A stretch of DNA of 64,000 bases from Pseudomonas asiatica. Lineage in GTDB: Bacteria; Pseudomonadota; Gammaproteobacteria; Pseudomonadales; Pseudomonadaceae. The notes beneath the pieces were generated by a model, which saw nothing but the letters and a program-made list of their open reading frames with translations, made no database searches and was not told the origin of the DNA. A program made the translations under genes and the position numbers. The stretch is from the NCBI RefSeq assembly GCF_040214835.1, contig NZ_CP157874.1, forward strand, positions 58,501-122,500, in the 5' to 3' direction. Below, piece by piece: positions 28,401 through 37,983 of the stretch (position 1 is its first letter; every line of letters begins with the position of its first letter).

Positions 28401-28516
28401 GTGTAGGAGCGGCCTTGTGTCGCGACGGGCTGCACAGCAGCCCCAGGATCTTGGTTCCAGCACAGACTGCCGGGGCCGCTTTGCGGCCCTATCGCGACAC
28501 AAGGCCGCTCCTACAA
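28401..28516. repeat. BIME: inverted pair of REP elements (family B)
   Basis: TAGGAGCGGCCTTGTGTCGC and its complement about 60 bases apart, each capped by a G/C hairpin (GGGCTGCACAGCAGCCC and GGGGCCGCTTTGCGGCCC). Between ampDh2 and the EAL gene. Confidence 0.92.
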
Positions 28517-28595
28517 CAGGCCCCGGCGATTGTAGCGAAACGCCAAACGGCGAGGTGATTCCTGATTCAGTTGCTATACCTTAGTTATCAACTGG

Positions 28596-30209
28596 ATGCC
28601 CTCGATGTCAGCCTTCATCGCCTTGATGCGCCAAATTTTTTACCGTCCCTGGATGCTGGCCACATTGGCAGCACTGGCCAGCGCGGCACTGTTGCTCTCT
28701 GCCAGCATCGGCATTGCCCTGCAACAGATGAAGCAAAGCGAGAGCGCACAGATGAATGCCCAGGGCGAGCGCTTTCTCGAGCGCCTCGAGCAGGTGTTCG
28801 GCCAGTTGCGCGAAGGGGTCGACCTGCTGCAGGCGCAGCCCTTGCGCGGCTGCAGCCCGGCGATGCTGACGGCATTGCAGCAGGTAGGCCTGAGTTCACG
28901 CTTCATTTATGAAGCGGCATACGTGGATGGGGATATCGCCTGTTCGAACCGCGGTGATGAGCGGGCGTTCGAACCCTTGCGGGTCCCCGACATCCAGGGG
29001 CCGACCTACAGCTACTGGCTGAACACAACGACCGAGCCGAACGAAAACCTGGCCGCGTTGATGCTGGGGCGGGGCAAGTTCGTGGTATCCACCTCTCGTG
29101 GCCACCTGACCGATGTGGTCGACCTGCCCCCTGGCGGCAGCCTTGTGGTGGTGCTGGACAACGGTACCCGGGCCATCCCTGTGCTGGGCCCACCACAGGT
29201 ATGGCCGCCACCCTCGGCCTGGTCGACCAGCCACAAGTCGCTGCTCGAGCTCAGCGACCGCCTGATCTACCGCATGCCGACCAAGTCACCGGACTACCAG
29301 CTTGTGCTGATTGCCCCGCGGGCGAGCCTGCCGTTGAGGATGAATGGCATGCTCTGGCTCCTGTTCCCCGGCAGTGTGCTGGCGGCCTGCTGCATCGGCT
29401 GGCTGGTGCTGCAACTCATCCTGCAGCGGCGGTCGATGAGCTCGGAATTGCAGAATGCCTTGCGCCGCGGCGAACTGCAGGTGCTCTACCAGCCGATCTT
29501 CGAGCTCGACAGCCGGCGCTGTGTCGGAGCCGAGGCCCTGGTGCGCTGGCGTCGCCCGGACGGCACCCTGACCAGCCCGGACCTGTTCATCCCGCTGGCG
29601 GAAAACACCGGGCAGATTCGCCAGATCACCGACTTTGTCCTGCAGCGTGTGCTGGAACAGTTAGGGCAACTGCTGCGCTCGCACCCCAACTTGTACATTT
29701 CGGTGAACCTGGCAGCTTGCGATGTGATGGTGCCGCGTATTGGCCGGGTAGCTGCGCGCTTGCTGGCAATGCACCGGGTGGCGGCCAGCCAGATTGCCTT
29801 CGAAGTGACCGAGCGCGGCCTGATCGACGTGGTGGTGGCGCGCGACAATCTGCAGGCGTTGCGCGCAGTAGGGCATCAGGTGCTGATCGACGACTTTGGT
29901 ACGGGTTATTGCAGCCTGGCCTACCTGCAGACCCTGCCGGTGGACTGCCTGAAGATCGACAAGGCCTTTATCGATGCCCTTGGGCATGACGCCGCCAGCA
30001 GCGGTGTTGCCCCGCATATCATCCGCATGGCCCACGACCTGCACCTGCGGGTGATTGCCGAAGGCATCGAGTGTGAAGACCAGGCGGTGCTGCTGAACAG
30101 CGAAGGGGTCAATTATGGCCAGGGCTGGCTGTTTGCCCGGCCACTGAATGCCCGGCAGTTTGCCGAGCTGGTGACCCGCGGACGGCTGCCGCGGCGGGTT
30201 GAGCATTGA
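28596..30209 (+). CDS. Membrane CSS-motif EAL-domain c-di-GMP phosphodiesterase
   Basis: Degrades c-di-GMP. The 537-residue product has helix 1 (about 18-42), a periplasmic CSS domain with Cys residues in GCSPAML and DIACSNRG, helix 2 (about 250-272) and a C-terminal EAL domain (from about 285). Catalytic residues are all seen: EALVRW (Glu 313), SVNLAA, FEVTERGL, DDFGTGY, LKIDKAF, IAEGIE and YGQGWLF. CSS-EAL enzymes are regulated by periplasmic disulfide state through DsbA/DsbB in E. coli; dsbA is 4 kb away here. The ATG at 28605 is an alternative start. Confidence 0.92.
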   Translation: MPSMSAFIALMRQIFYRPWMLATLAALASAALLLSASIGIALQQMKQSESAQMNAQGERFLERLEQVFGQLREGVDLLQAQPLRGCSPAMLTALQQVGLSSRFIYEAAYVDGDIACSNRGDERAFEPLRVPDIQGPTYSYWLNTTTEPNENLAALMLGRGKFVVSTSRGHLTDVVDLPPGGSLVVVLDNGTRAIPVLGPPQVWPPPSAWSTSHKSLLELSDRLIYRMPTKSPDYQLVLIAPRASLPLRMNGMLWLLFPGSVLAACCIGWLVLQLILQRRSMSSELQNALRRGELQVLYQPIFELDSRRCVGAEALVRWRRPDGTLTSPDLFIPLAENTGQIRQITDFVLQRVLEQLGQLLRSHPNLYISVNLAACDVMVPRIGRVAARLLAMHRVAASQIAFEVTERGLIDVVVARDNLQALRAVGHQVLIDDFGTGYCSLAYLQTLPVDCLKIDKAFIDALGHDAASSGVAPHIIRMAHDLHLRVIAEGIECEDQAVLLNSEGVNYGQGWLFARPLNARQFAELVTRGRLPRRVEH

Positions 30210-30236
30210 GTGATTACTGCTGGACTGCGAGATCTC

Positions 30237-30355
30237 TGTAGGAGCGGCCTTGTGTCGCGATAGGGCTGCGGAGCAGCCCCAGCAATTTGTGCACTGGTGC
30301 TGAAATCCTGGGGCCGCTTTGCGGCCCTATCGCGACACAAGGCCGCTCCTACAGG
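30237..30355. repeat. BIME: inverted pair of REP elements (family B)
   Basis: Facing TAGGAGCGGCCTTGTGTCGC units with GGGCTGCGGAGCAGCCC and GGGGCCGCTTTGCGGCCC caps, between the convergent ends of the EAL gene and kinB. Confidence 0.92.
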
Positions 30356-30372
30356 GGGCGCGTCACAGGCCG

Positions 30373-32154
30373 TCAGACCGGCAGTGCCATGTAGAACTGG
30401 GTCCCCTGCCCCGGTCGGGAAAACACGCCCATGCGCCCGCCATGCAACTGCACGATTTCTTTGCACAATGCCAGCCCCAGCCCCGCGCCGCCTTTCTTGC
30501 GCCCTACCTGCACGAAGGGCTCGAAGATGCGCCCCTGTTGCCCATAGGCAATGCCCTCTCCGTTGTCCTCGACACTGATGATCACCCGCTCCGCATGCCG
30601 TCGTGCATGCAAGCGGATACGCCCGCCGCTGGCGGTATGGCGGATGGCGTTGTGCAACAGGTTGTCCAGCACCCGGTCGAGTTGGGAGACGTCGGCCTGG
30701 ATACGCGGTAGCGGCGGCTCCAGCTCCGTGATCAGCTCGATCTGCTTGTTCACCGCCGGCTCGGCAAAGCGCTGTTGTGCACGCTCCAGCAATTCGTCGA
30801 TGGCGCAGGGAGCCAGCTCGAGCTTCTGCATCCCGCTCTGGTAGCGGCTGAAGTTGAGCAGATCGTTGATCAACTGGGTCAGGCGCTGCATTTCCTCGCC
30901 GATGGTTTCCAGCAGGTCATGTTCGCGCGCCTCGGGCGGAAACTTGAGCCGCTCGCGCAACAGGCCGAAGGCCATGTGCATGCCGGTCACCGGGGTGCGC
31001 AGCTCGTGGGAAGCGCGCAGCACGAATTCGCTGCGCACGCGTTCGAAGGCTCGCTGCTCGGTTACATCGTGCAGCACCATCACCGCGCCAAGGATCGGCC
31101 CTTGCGGGTGGCTGACCGGAGTCAGGCTGTAGGCGAGCAGGCGCGTTTCGTCATCGACCTCCATGTTCAGGTCGTCCGGCTGGCGGTCGAGGTTGCCGCC
31201 GCGCAGTACCTGGCGTAGCTGCTGCTCCAGCTCCGGGCGCTGCAGGGCTTCGGCCAGGCTGCTGCCCACGCGGCTATCGGTCCAGCCCAGCTGGCGTTGC
31301 GCCACCGGGTTGAGGTGCTCCAGCCGGCCTTGGCGGTCGATGATCAGCAGGCCATCGTCAATGCTGTCCAGTACCGCCTGCAAGCGTTGCTGGCCGGCCA
31401 GCAGTTCATCAACGTTGGTGGCCTGGTGCTTGCGCAAGGCATCGGCCATCAGGCCGAAGCGGCGGGTCAACTGGTTAAGTTCGGTGGCCTGGGTGACCGG
31501 CAGGGTTACGTCGAAATTACCCTTGCCGAGTTGGTCGGCCGCTATGGCCAAGGCTTCGATTGGCTGGCCGAAGCGCCGGGCAATGTTGTGCGCGGTGATG
31601 AAGCCCAGCACCAGCACCACCAAGCCCATCAGGCCAAGTACGCCGCTGACCAGCAAGGCGTGGTCGCGGGTGTGCTCCTCGCTGCGGGTGATGTGCTCCA
31701 AGGCCTGCTTGTGGGAATCGATCAGGTCGGTGCGGACCTGGTTGAACGCGGCCCCCAGTGGTTGTTCAACCCCCATGCTGCGCGAAGGCGCCGGGCTGTC
31801 GCGGTAGGCCTGGAGAAAAGCCTGGTAATTGCTGCTGGCCTTGCTGAAGCCGGTGCGCTCGCCACCTTGGTCCAGCCCTTGGTTGAGCAGGGTCTGGAAG
31901 TTGTCCTGCAGTAGCCGCAGGTTTTCCGGGGCGGTCTCGTCATCGAGGATCAGGGTCAACTGTTCGCCAAGGTTCTGGCGCAACTTCAGCCCAATTTCCA
32001 GGGCGTGGGTGGTATCGCGCACCAGTCGCTGTTGCACCGTGGCCATCTGCAGCACGCTGACCAGGCCCAGCAGCAGCCCGAGCAGGGCCACGGTGACCAG
32101 CGCCGAAATGCTGAGGAAAAGCCGCGTGCGCAGCTTCATGGGCGGCCACCTCAT
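30373..32154 (-). CDS. kinB: Sensor histidine kinase/phosphatase KinB
   Basis: Membrane sensor paired with AlgB; in P. aeruginosa it negatively controls alginate synthesis, mainly as a phosphatase. The 593-residue product has helix 1 (about 12-38), a helical periplasmic sensor domain, helix 2 (about 168-192), HAMP, PAS (LLAGQQRLQAVLDSIDDGLLIIDRQG), HisKA with His383 in ASHELRTPVTG and a HATPase domain (NLLHNAIRH, VEDNGEGIA, GAGLGLALCKEI). ATG at 32154 overlaps the algB stop as ATGA, and the few residues before MKLRTRL match the P. aeruginosa arrangement. Confidence 0.94.
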   Translation of the reverse strand: MRWPPMKLRTRLFLSISALVTVALLGLLLGLVSVLQMATVQQRLVRDTTHALEIGLKLRQNLGEQLTLILDDETAPENLRLLQDNFQTLLNQGLDQGGERTGFSKASSNYQAFLQAYRDSPAPSRSMGVEQPLGAAFNQVRTDLIDSHKQALEHITRSEEHTRDHALLVSGVLGLMGLVVLVLGFITAHNIARRFGQPIEALAIAADQLGKGNFDVTLPVTQATELNQLTRRFGLMADALRKHQATNVDELLAGQQRLQAVLDSIDDGLLIIDRQGRLEHLNPVAQRQLGWTDSRVGSSLAEALQRPELEQQLRQVLRGGNLDRQPDDLNMEVDDETRLLAYSLTPVSHPQGPILGAVMVLHDVTEQRAFERVRSEFVLRASHELRTPVTGMHMAFGLLRERLKFPPEAREHDLLETIGEEMQRLTQLINDLLNFSRYQSGMQKLELAPCAIDELLERAQQRFAEPAVNKQIELITELEPPLPRIQADVSQLDRVLDNLLHNAIRHTASGGRIRLHARRHAERVIISVEDNGEGIAYGQQGRIFEPFVQVGRKKGGAGLGLALCKEIVQLHGGRMGVFSRPGQGTQFYMALPV

Positions 32155-33497
32155 AGGTTGTACTGCTTGCGCTTGCGGTACAGGGTGGAGGCATCGATCC
32201 CCAGGGTCTTGGCGGCTTGGTCCAGGGTGTCGCTTGCGGCCAGCACCGCACCGATGTGGGCGCGTTCCAGCTCATCCAGGCTCAGCGCGGCGCCAACCCG
32301 CGGGGCATTGCCTGCGGGCTGCTCGCCCATGCCCAGGTGGCTGATTTCCACACGTTCCTGCGGGCAGATGATGCTGGCCCGCTCCACCACGTTGCGTAAT
32401 TCGCGAATGTTGCCGGGCCAGCGGTAGTTGAGCAGGGCCGTACGGGCTTCGTCACTGAAGCCGCGGGCAGGCCGGGAGTATTCCTTGACGAAGCGGGCGA
32501 GAAAGCGGTCGGCCAAGGTCAGGATGTCTTCACTGCGCTCGCGCAGGGGCGGCAGGTGCAGGGTGATGACGTTCAGGCGATACAGCAGGTCTTCGCGGAA
32601 GCGGCTTTCACGCACCATCTCTTCGAGGTTGAGGTTGGTGGCGGCGAGAATCCGCACATCGGCGCGACGGGTGACCGGGTCGCCGACGCGCTCGTATTCC
32701 TTGTCCTGGATGAAGCGCAGCAGTTTGGGCTGCAAGGTCAGTGGGAAATCGCCGATCTCGTCGAGGAACAGCGTGCCCCCATCAGCCTGGTTGACTCGCC
32801 CCAGGGTGCTTTCGCTGGCGCCGGTGAAGGCGCCGCGGGTGTGGCCGAACAACTCGCTTTCCATCAGCTCGGCGTTCAGTGACGGGCAGTTGATGGTCAC
32901 GCAGGATTTGCGCGCGCGCTTGCTCCAGCCGTGGATGGCCCGGGCCAGCTCACCTTTACCTGTGCCCGACTCGCCAAGGATGAGGATGTTGGCGTCGGTG
33001 GTAGCGACCTGGCGGGCGGTTTCCAGTACCGCCATCATGGCCGGGCTGTGTGAGTCGAGGCCGTCCTTGGGTTTGCGTACTTCACCTTCCAGGGCCTCCA
33101 GGCGCGCGGAAAGCTGGCGCACTTCCAACTGCTTGGAGGTAGCCAGGCGCAGCTGGTCGGGGCTGCACGGTTTGACCAGGTAATCGGCGGCGCCTGCCTG
33201 GATCGCGTCTACCGCCGTATCGATCGCCGAGTGTGCGGTGACGATCACCACCCGCATCCATGGGGCCTGGATACGCATCTGCGCCAGCACATCGAGGCCG
33301 TTGTCCTCGCCCAGGCGCAAATCGAGGAAGCACAGGTCGAATACCTGGCGCTGCAGCAGGGCTTCGGCCTGAGCAGCGCTGTTGGCCGTCGCCACGCTAT
33401 AGCCCTCGTCCTCCAGGCAGTAGCGGAAGGTGCGCAGGATCGCGGACTCGTCATCCACCAGCAGAATGCGGCCTTGGTTGTCCTGGGCTGACTCCAT
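32151..33497 (-). CDS. algB: Sigma-54-type response regulator AlgB
   Basis: NtrC-family regulator, 448 residues: receiver domain (GRILLVDDESAILRTF, phospho-Asp near residue 59 in LCFLDLRLG), AAA+ domain with Walker A GESGTGKGEL, the sigma-54 contact loop GAFTGA, Walker B GGTLFLDEIGDF and a C-terminal Fis-type helix-turn-helix ending STLYRKRKQ. The ATG at 33497 has AAAGGAG nine bases upstream and is preferred over the frame opening at 33527. Operon algB-kinB is translationally coupled. Confidence 0.95.
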   Translation of the reverse strand: MESAQDNQGRILLVDDESAILRTFRYCLEDEGYSVATANSAAQAEALLQRQVFDLCFLDLRLGEDNGLDVLAQMRIQAPWMRVVIVTAHSAIDTAVDAIQAGAADYLVKPCSPDQLRLATSKQLEVRQLSARLEALEGEVRKPKDGLDSHSPAMMAVLETARQVATTDANILILGESGTGKGELARAIHGWSKRARKSCVTINCPSLNAELMESELFGHTRGAFTGASESTLGRVNQADGGTLFLDEIGDFPLTLQPKLLRFIQDKEYERVGDPVTRRADVRILAATNLNLEEMVRESRFREDLLYRLNVITLHLPPLRERSEDILTLADRFLARFVKEYSRPARGFSDEARTALLNYRWPGNIRELRNVVERASIICPQERVEISHLGMGEQPAGNAPRVGAALSLDELERAHIGAVLAASDTLDQAAKTLGIDASTLYRKRKQYNL

Positions 33498-33710
33498 GTG
33501 CTGCGCTCCTTTAGGAAAGATCTTCATTTAGTGTGGGAAAAATCGGGCAAGTTGCATGGTCCATTGTGAAGGAACCTGTCCTTTGCATGCTAGCCAATGG
33601 CCAATCAACGCCTGGAAGGCCGCGATATCCCGATGATTTCCTTAGAGGTCCACGGTGGCACATTGGTTGCGAGGATTTTTAGCTTTTGCTCTACAAAAGG
33701 AGGCACTGCC

Positions 33711-34532
33711 ATGTCCTTTTCCATTCGCACCGCCGTGTTGGCAACCACCCTGCTGCCGATGTTCACCCCGGCATTCGCCGGCCCGGTGCAGGACGCCCGC
33801 CTGGAGGGGGCCCTGCAAACTGCCCTGTCGCTGAACCGCATGCTCGACCCGTTCCGTATCCAGGTCGAGGTGGACGGCAAGCAGGCGCGGCTTTCCGGTG
33901 AGGTGGAGAACGACGTCGAACGCCAGCTGGCCGAGCATGTGGCGCTGGCTACCCGTGGCATCGAGCAAGTCGACAACCAGCTGCGGGTCAATGCCCAGCT
34001 GGTGGAGCGCCCGCTGGCGCTGCGTGCCTATGCCCAGCGCCTGGAGGATGCCACTCTGGCCGCGGTGATCCGTGCGCGGCTGTTATGGAGCCGCACCACC
34101 GAGAAGGCGCCTATAGATGTACAGAGCAGCGAAGGTGTGGTGACCCTGCGTGGCAAGGTCGACAGTGCCGAGGCCAAGGAGCTGGCCGGCGTGGTGGCGC
34201 GTACCACCGAGGGTGTGCACCTGGTCAACAACCTGGTCAGCCTCGATAGCGCCGCCATGGCCAAGGCCCGGGAAACCCCGGTGGGGACGCCGACTGGGCC
34301 GCAACCGAGCGACAGCTGGATCATCGACAAGATCCAGAACAGCTACCGCTTCAGCCGTAACCTCGATGGCCTGAACCTGAAAGTGGCCAGCGAGGAGGGT
34401 TTGGTGCGGCTTTCGGGCGAGGTGGTCAGCAGCGAGCAGAAAACCATTGCCGTGGAAATCGCCCGGCAGATCATCGGCGTGCGCGGGGTGGATGCCGACC
34501 TGCTCAAGGTGGCGACCAAGGTCGAGGGCTGA
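33711..34532 (+). CDS. BON-domain periplasmic protein
   Basis: A 273-residue exported protein: signal peptide (about 1-23, ending PAFA-GP) then three BON-like repeats. The repeats contain VEVDGKQARLSGEVENDVER, DVQSSEGVVTLRGKVDSAEA and LKVASEEGLVRLSGEVVSSE, each followed by the VDNQL/VNNLV-type strand. BON domains bind phospholipid surfaces in envelope proteins such as OsmY. AAAGGAGG precedes the ATG at 33711. Divergent from algB, with 213 bases between them. Confidence 0.9.
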   Translation: MSFSIRTAVLATTLLPMFTPAFAGPVQDARLEGALQTALSLNRMLDPFRIQVEVDGKQARLSGEVENDVERQLAEHVALATRGIEQVDNQLRVNAQLVERPLALRAYAQRLEDATLAAVIRARLLWSRTTEKAPIDVQSSEGVVTLRGKVDSAEAKELAGVVARTTEGVHLVNNLVSLDSAAMAKARETPVGTPTGPQPSDSWIIDKIQNSYRFSRNLDGLNLKVASEEGLVRLSGEVVSSEQKTIAVEIARQIIGVRGVDADLLKVATKVEG

Positions 34533-34606
34533 TCGTGCAATTCGCACGACGGCCCGGGCGGCATCGTGCAGGATACGTCCTTGCCGGTTTTGCAGAATTC
34601 ACATAA

Positions 34607-35200
<594 letters not shown>

Positions 35201-35202
35201 AG

Positions 35203-35673
35203 ATGGGCAGGAAGCGTTGGACATCCCTGGCTGCCGCCCTGTTACTGGGCGGCAGTGCGGCGGCGATGGCGGCCAATGACGGCCAGGTCCGGGTCGACCA
35301 GCTGCTCGGCTCGGACCCGGAGTACCGGGAAACCTGGCAGGACACGATTGAAGGCGAGGAACGTCTGCCTGATTGGGTGGTCAATCTGACCGGCAGTGCC
35401 CAGCAGCAGATGTCTGCCGTTACCGAAGACGGCGACAAGTACCTGGTCGGCCCATTGTGCGAACGCCAGGACAACTGCACCTACAAGCGCCTGATCGTGG
35501 CGTTCAGCTGGGACAAGGACGATGCCTACGGGATGCTCGTGGAGGTACCCGAAGGTTTGCCGAGCGACAAGTCGCCCACCCGTCACGCGCAGTACCGCTG
35601 GCTGGGTAAGCCGGACGACGGCATGAAGGCGATGCTGCAGGAGCAGCTCAAGCGTGACCCGAACTGGTACTGA
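35203..35673 (+). CDS. Ivy-family C-type lysozyme inhibitor
   Basis: A 156-residue periplasmic protein: signal peptide (about 1-23, ending AAAMA) and an Ivy domain. The diagnostic disulfide loop is CERQDNC in GPLCERQDNCTYKRLIV, followed by FSWDKDDAYGMLVEVP. Ivy proteins insert this loop into the active site of vertebrate lysozyme, and may also restrain the cell's own lytic transglycosylases. Position next to algB matches the second Ivy paralogue (PA5481) of P. aeruginosa. ATG at 35203 follows GAGGTTGAAG. Confidence 0.85.
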   Translation: MGRKRWTSLAAALLLGGSAAAMAANDGQVRVDQLLGSDPEYRETWQDTIEGEERLPDWVVNLTGSAQQQMSAVTEDGDKYLVGPLCERQDNCTYKRLIVAFSWDKDDAYGMLVEVPEGLPSDKSPTRHAQYRWLGKPDDGMKAMLQEQLKRDPNWY

Positions 35674-36418
35674 GCATTTGCACCCGGTACGGAGTAAAGG
35701 TCATGCACTGTCACGAAATAGAAGCTGAACCTTTCTATATTTCAGCCTTCTATGATGCGCCGCCCCGAGGAGGGGCTGCACATGACCAAGGGGCCGGGCT
35801 GTTCTGATTGTTGCAGGATCGGAGTGGCCTAGGGGTACAGGGAGTGCCTCCAGCAATGGGCCGGGTCAGGAAAGGCGGAATCGGAAGTTTCAGGTCGGCG
35901 GTGCCATAGGGGCACCTGACCAGACCTGACTTCCGAGGAGCCATGTAGGAAACGTCTCTTCCCTGCGCGATTTCCTCTTCGAGACACATTTTGTCTCGAC
36001 CGTACATCAATTTTTTTTCGATCAGCCTGGCGCTTGTTCAAGAGGCATTTCGGCCATTCGGATTGTCGAACAAGCCATCGCCCCTGTCCTTTTTACCCTG
36101 CCAAATCTGCCTAAATATGGCGGTTTGGTCTTGTTCGGGATTCCGAACGTTGTAAATCAAGCACTTGCGAACCTCCCGTTTTGGTCAGAAATGTTATGCA
36201 CAAACGGCATGGGGTATGCGCTTCCGGCATTAGATTTCCCCCTTTGCCATCGCAATAGTTGCCGCCTTTTTCGCCGGCCCGAGCGCCCTGTCGCTCGCCT
36301 GCGGTGTCCTTACATGAAGTCGCCGGACGGAAGCATCTGCTGCTCGTGACCTTGCCAACGGCTCTGTTACGCGCGTTTCCGTTGGGTGCCCATGACCACT
36401 AGAACAAAGGGTAAAGAC
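35674..36418. other. Long non-coding interval before gltP
   Basis: About 745 bases with no convincing protein gene on either strand. The first half (to 36018) is rich in stem-loops and is listed separately. The second half (36019-36418) is lower in G+C, with A/T-rich stretches such as TAAATATGG near 36110, and presumably holds the gltP promoter and leader; I could not pin down a -35/-10 pair. This is by far the longest non-coding gap apart from the rRNA leader. Confidence 0.8.
35718..36018 (+). ncRNA. Candidate structured RNA (five stem-loops), unknown family
   Basis: Read on the + strand: a 12-bp stem with a one-base bulge (35718-35729 with 35741-35753); GCCCC/GGGGC with loop GAGGA (35762-35776); a two-part stem CGGAAGT+CAGGTC (35882-35896) with GACCTG+ACTTCCG (35923-35935) enclosing GGTGCC/GGCACC (35900-35916); AGGAAACG with CGATTTCCT (35947-35976); and CGAGACA/TGTCTCG (35980-35998), then TTTTTTTT at 36011. 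Alternative pairings compete with these. Strand and ends are inferred; expression is not shown by sequence. Confidence 0.5.
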
Positions 36419-37747
36419 ATGAAGAAGGCAAAACTGAGCCTCGCCTGGCAGATCGTCATCGGTCTGGTCCTGGGTGTTGCAATCGGCGCGCTACTGAATC
36501 ATTTCAGTGCAGAAAAGGCATGGTGGATCAGCAACGTCCTCCAGCCCGCTGGTGACATCTTCATTCGCCTGATCAAGATGATCGTCGTCCCGATCGTGAT
36601 TTCGTCGCTGATCGTGGGTATCGCCGGGGTTGGCGACGCGAAGAAACTGGGCAGCATCGGCCTGAAGACCATCATCTACTTCGAAGTGGTGACCACCATC
36701 GCCATCGTCGTAGGCCTGGTGTTGGCCAACCTGTTCCACCCGGGCGCCGGCATCGACATGAGCACCCTGGGTACCGTGGACATCTCCAAGTACCAGGCTA
36801 CCGCGGCCGAAGTGCAGCATGAGCACGCGTTCATCGAAACCCTGCTGAACCTGATCCCGTCGAACATCTTCGCAGCGCTGATGCGTGGCGAAATGCTGCC
36901 GATCATCTTCTTCTCGGTGATGTTCGGCCTGGGCCTGTCGAGCCTGCAGGCAGAGCTGCGCGACCCGCTGGTGCGTACCTTCCAGGCGGTTTCCGAGACC
37001 ATGTTCAAGGTCACCCACATGATCATGAACTACGCCCCTATCGGCGTGTTCGCCCTGATCGCCGTGACCGTCGCCAACTTCGGTTTCAGCTCGCTGCTGC
37101 CGCTGGCCAAGCTGGTGCTGCTGGTGTACTTCGCCATCGCCTTCTTCGCCTTCATGGTGCTGGGCCTGGTTGCCCGCCTGTTCGGTTTCTCGGTGATCAA
37201 GATCATGCGCATCATGAAAGATGAGCTGATCCTCGCCTACTCCACCTCCAGCTCGGAAACCGTGCTGCCGCGCGTGATCGAGAAGATGGAGAAGTACGGT
37301 GCACCGAAGTCGATCTGCTCGTTCGTGGTACCGACCGGCTACTCGTTCAACCTCGACGGCTCGACCCTGTATCAGAGCATCGCGGCCATCTTCATTGCGC
37401 AGCTGTACGGTATCGACCTGTCCTGGAGCCAGCAGCTGCTGCTGGTGCTGACCCTGATGGTCACTTCCAAGGGTATCGCTGGCGTACCGGGTGTTTCCTT
37501 CGTGGTGCTGCTGGCCACCCTGGGCAGCGTGGGCATCCCGCTGGAAGGCCTGGCCTTCATCGCCGGTGTCGACCGCATCATGGACATGGCCCGTACCGCC
37601 TTGAACGTTGTGGGTAACGCCCTGGCAGCCCTGGTCATCGCTCGCTGGGAGGGTATGTACGACGCCGCCAAGGGCGAGAAGTACTACGCCTCGCTGATGG
37701 CCGGCAAGCAGGAAGCGGCCATGGTTGGCGAAGCTGCCAAGCGCTGA
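36419..37747 (+). CDS. gltP: Glutamate/aspartate:proton symporter
   Basis: DAACS-family dicarboxylate/amino acid:cation symporter, 442 residues, about eight helices plus two hairpins. Family marks: the Ser-rich loop AYSTSSSETVLPRVIEKM, the VVPTGYSFNLDGSTLYQ motif and GIAGVPGVSFVVLL. It imports glutamate and aspartate. The ATG at 36419 after AAAGGGTAAAGAC is preferred to the in-frame GTG at 36386. A strong terminator follows. Confidence 0.94.
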   Translation: MKKAKLSLAWQIVIGLVLGVAIGALLNHFSAEKAWWISNVLQPAGDIFIRLIKMIVVPIVISSLIVGIAGVGDAKKLGSIGLKTIIYFEVVTTIAIVVGLVLANLFHPGAGIDMSTLGTVDISKYQATAAEVQHEHAFIETLLNLIPSNIFAALMRGEMLPIIFFSVMFGLGLSSLQAELRDPLVRTFQAVSETMFKVTHMIMNYAPIGVFALIAVTVANFGFSSLLPLAKLVLLVYFAIAFFAFMVLGLVARLFGFSVIKIMRIMKDELILAYSTSSSETVLPRVIEKMEKYGAPKSICSFVVPTGYSFNLDGSTLYQSIAAIFIAQLYGIDLSWSQQLLLVLTLMVTSKGIAGVPGVSFVVLLATLGSVGIPLEGLAFIAGVDRIMDMARTALNVVGNALAALVIARWEGMYDAAKGEKYYASLMAGKQEAAMVGEAAKR

Positions 37748-37763
37748 GCCTGATGAGCTGAAC

Positions 37764-37792
37764 AAAAAGCCCCGACCTGTCGGGGCTTTTTG
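37764..37792 (+). terminator. Rho-independent terminator of gltP
   Basis: AAAAAGCCCCGAC and GTCGGGGCTTTTT: a stem of AAAAAGCCCCGAC/GTCGGGGCTTTTT type with a CT-centred loop and T-run; symmetric, so it can act on both strands. Confidence 0.92.
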
Positions 37793-37807
37793 TTGCCTGT
37801 GAGATCT

Positions 37808-37918
37808 TGGGGCCGCTTTGCGGCCCTTTCGCGACGCAAGGCCGCTCCCACAACGGCCGGCGTACACCGACCTCTGTGGGAGCGGCCTTGTGTCGCGATA
37901 CGAGGGCGCAGCCCTCGC
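37808..37918. repeat. BIME: inverted pair of REP elements (family B)
   Basis: Facing copies of the GGGAGCGGCCTTGTGTCGC-type unit with GGGGCCGCTTTGCGGCCC and GAGGGCGCAGCCCTC caps, between the gltP terminator and the following gene on the same strand. Confidence 0.9.
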
Positions 37919-37983
37919 CTGCGGTCTCCAGCCTTACGCCCCGATACGCTATCATTCGGGCATTTTTCAGGGGGAACACACGG

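Noticed and set aside
28401..28516. Possible CRISPR-like repetition from recurring REP units
   Set aside because: Units are inverted pairs scattered over the genome at gene ends, not direct repeats with uniform spacers; no cas genes.
36001..36018. T-run at 36011-36018 as a classical intrinsic terminator of the candidate RNA
   Set aside because: The nearest stem (35980-35998) ends 12 bases earlier, too far for a standard Rho-independent terminator, so it was not listed as one.
35750..36041. Two short minus-strand frames (86 and 70 residues) in the ivy-gltP gap
   Set aside because: No ribosome binding site, no family resemblance; the stretch is better explained by RNA structure.
36205..36230. 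A sigma-54-type promoter for gltP around GGGGTATGCGC
   Set aside because: GG and GC lie at poor spacing and the flanks do not match TGGCAC-N5-TTGC.
36125..36349. A 74-residue + strand frame upstream of gltP
   Set aside because: Cys/Pro/Arg-rich random-looking sequence without a ribosome binding site.
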